From: CAYRGE01 sp964423985
Lineage (GTDB): Bacteria; Patescibacteriota; Minisyncoccia; Phycocordibacterales; CAYRGE01
Length of the DNA stretch: 14,494 bases
Reading direction: 5' to 3'
Assembly: GCA_964423985.1 (NCBI GenBank)
Contig: CAYRGE010000014.1
Coordinates: 1-14,494, forward strand
Shown: piece by piece, positions 14,477-14,494 of the stretch
Numbering within the stretch: the stretch's first letter is position 1
How the letters are laid out: each line of letters opens with the position of its first letter
The notes under the pieces: model-generated
Seen by the model: only the letters and a program-made list of their open reading frames with translations
Told to the model about the DNA's origin: nothing
Database searches by the model: none
Made by a program: the position numbers and the translations under genes

Positions 14477-14494
14477 AATTTTTATAAACAGAAT

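Noticed and set aside
1..14494. CRISPR array, tRNA, rRNA, transposase or phage genes
   Set aside because: Both strands were scanned by eye; no regularly spaced repeats, cloverleaf-like GC-rich segments, or recombinase/transposase/capsid motifs were seen. A covariance-model search could still reveal a small RNA.

Overview
The window is AT-rich and gene-dense, with short intergenic gaps, weak or absent Shine-Dalgarno sites, and TGA used as a stop (ends of tgt and the Sua5-type gene). Gene content and sequence style (a compact alpha-glucan operon, a divergent ROK kinase, a membrane-anchored CAP protein, a GerMN-domain protein, many short proteins with one N-terminal membrane helix, and a dispersed palindromic repeat) suggest a small-genome bacterium of the Patescibacteria/CPR type, probably Parcubacteria-like. 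This is an inference from style, not from a marker gene.

Layout. 1-664 (minus) is a LOG/TIGR00730-family protein cut by the window edge. After a divergent 265-bp AT-rich gap comes a tight plus-strand operon, 930-5386: a GT4/GT5-type glucan (glycogen) synthase, a GH57 amylase and a GH15 glucoamylase, joined by a 1-nt gap and an 8-bp overlap. A large palindromic repeat (5455-5557) follows, then an anchored CAP/SCP protein (5592-6560) and a ROK sugar kinase (6658-7536). A second copy of the repeat (7573-7618) and a minus-strand HAD phosphatase (7662-8273) form a module bounded by a perfect 24-bp direct repeat: one copy is the 3' end of the ROK gene, the other is the 5' end of the HAD gene. Next are tgt (8423-9664, with a charged insertion), a TPR protein (9825-10565), a small membrane protein (10635-10784), a frame-disrupted pyrE (10894-11418), about 480 bp of poorly coding DNA, and a GerMN lipoprotein-like gene (11903-12481). 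On the minus strand are a full-length Sua5/YrdC threonylcarbamoyl-AMP synthase (12547-13560) and a frame-disrupted HD-domain phosphohydrolase (13795-14476).

How the genes fit. The synthase, GH57, GH15 and ROK kinase could together form a small carbon-store cycle: sugar nucleotide to alpha-glucan, hydrolysis to maltodextrin and glucose, then glucose to glucose-6-phosphate. No phosphorylase, branching enzyme or ADP-glucose pyrophosphorylase is seen here. The ROK protein lacks the usual glucose/zinc His and most zinc Cys residues, so its sugar specificity is open. tgt and the Sua5 gene are tRNA-modification genes. pyrE and the HD gene are both broken at the same A7-G tract, needing the same one-base correction.

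The most unusual items are the 24-bp ROK/HAD direct repeat, the paired A7-G frame breaks, a 42-bp near-perfect palindrome at the Sua5 promoter, the altered ROK active site, and the Tgt insertion. I see no CRISPR array, tRNA, rRNA, transposase or phage gene.
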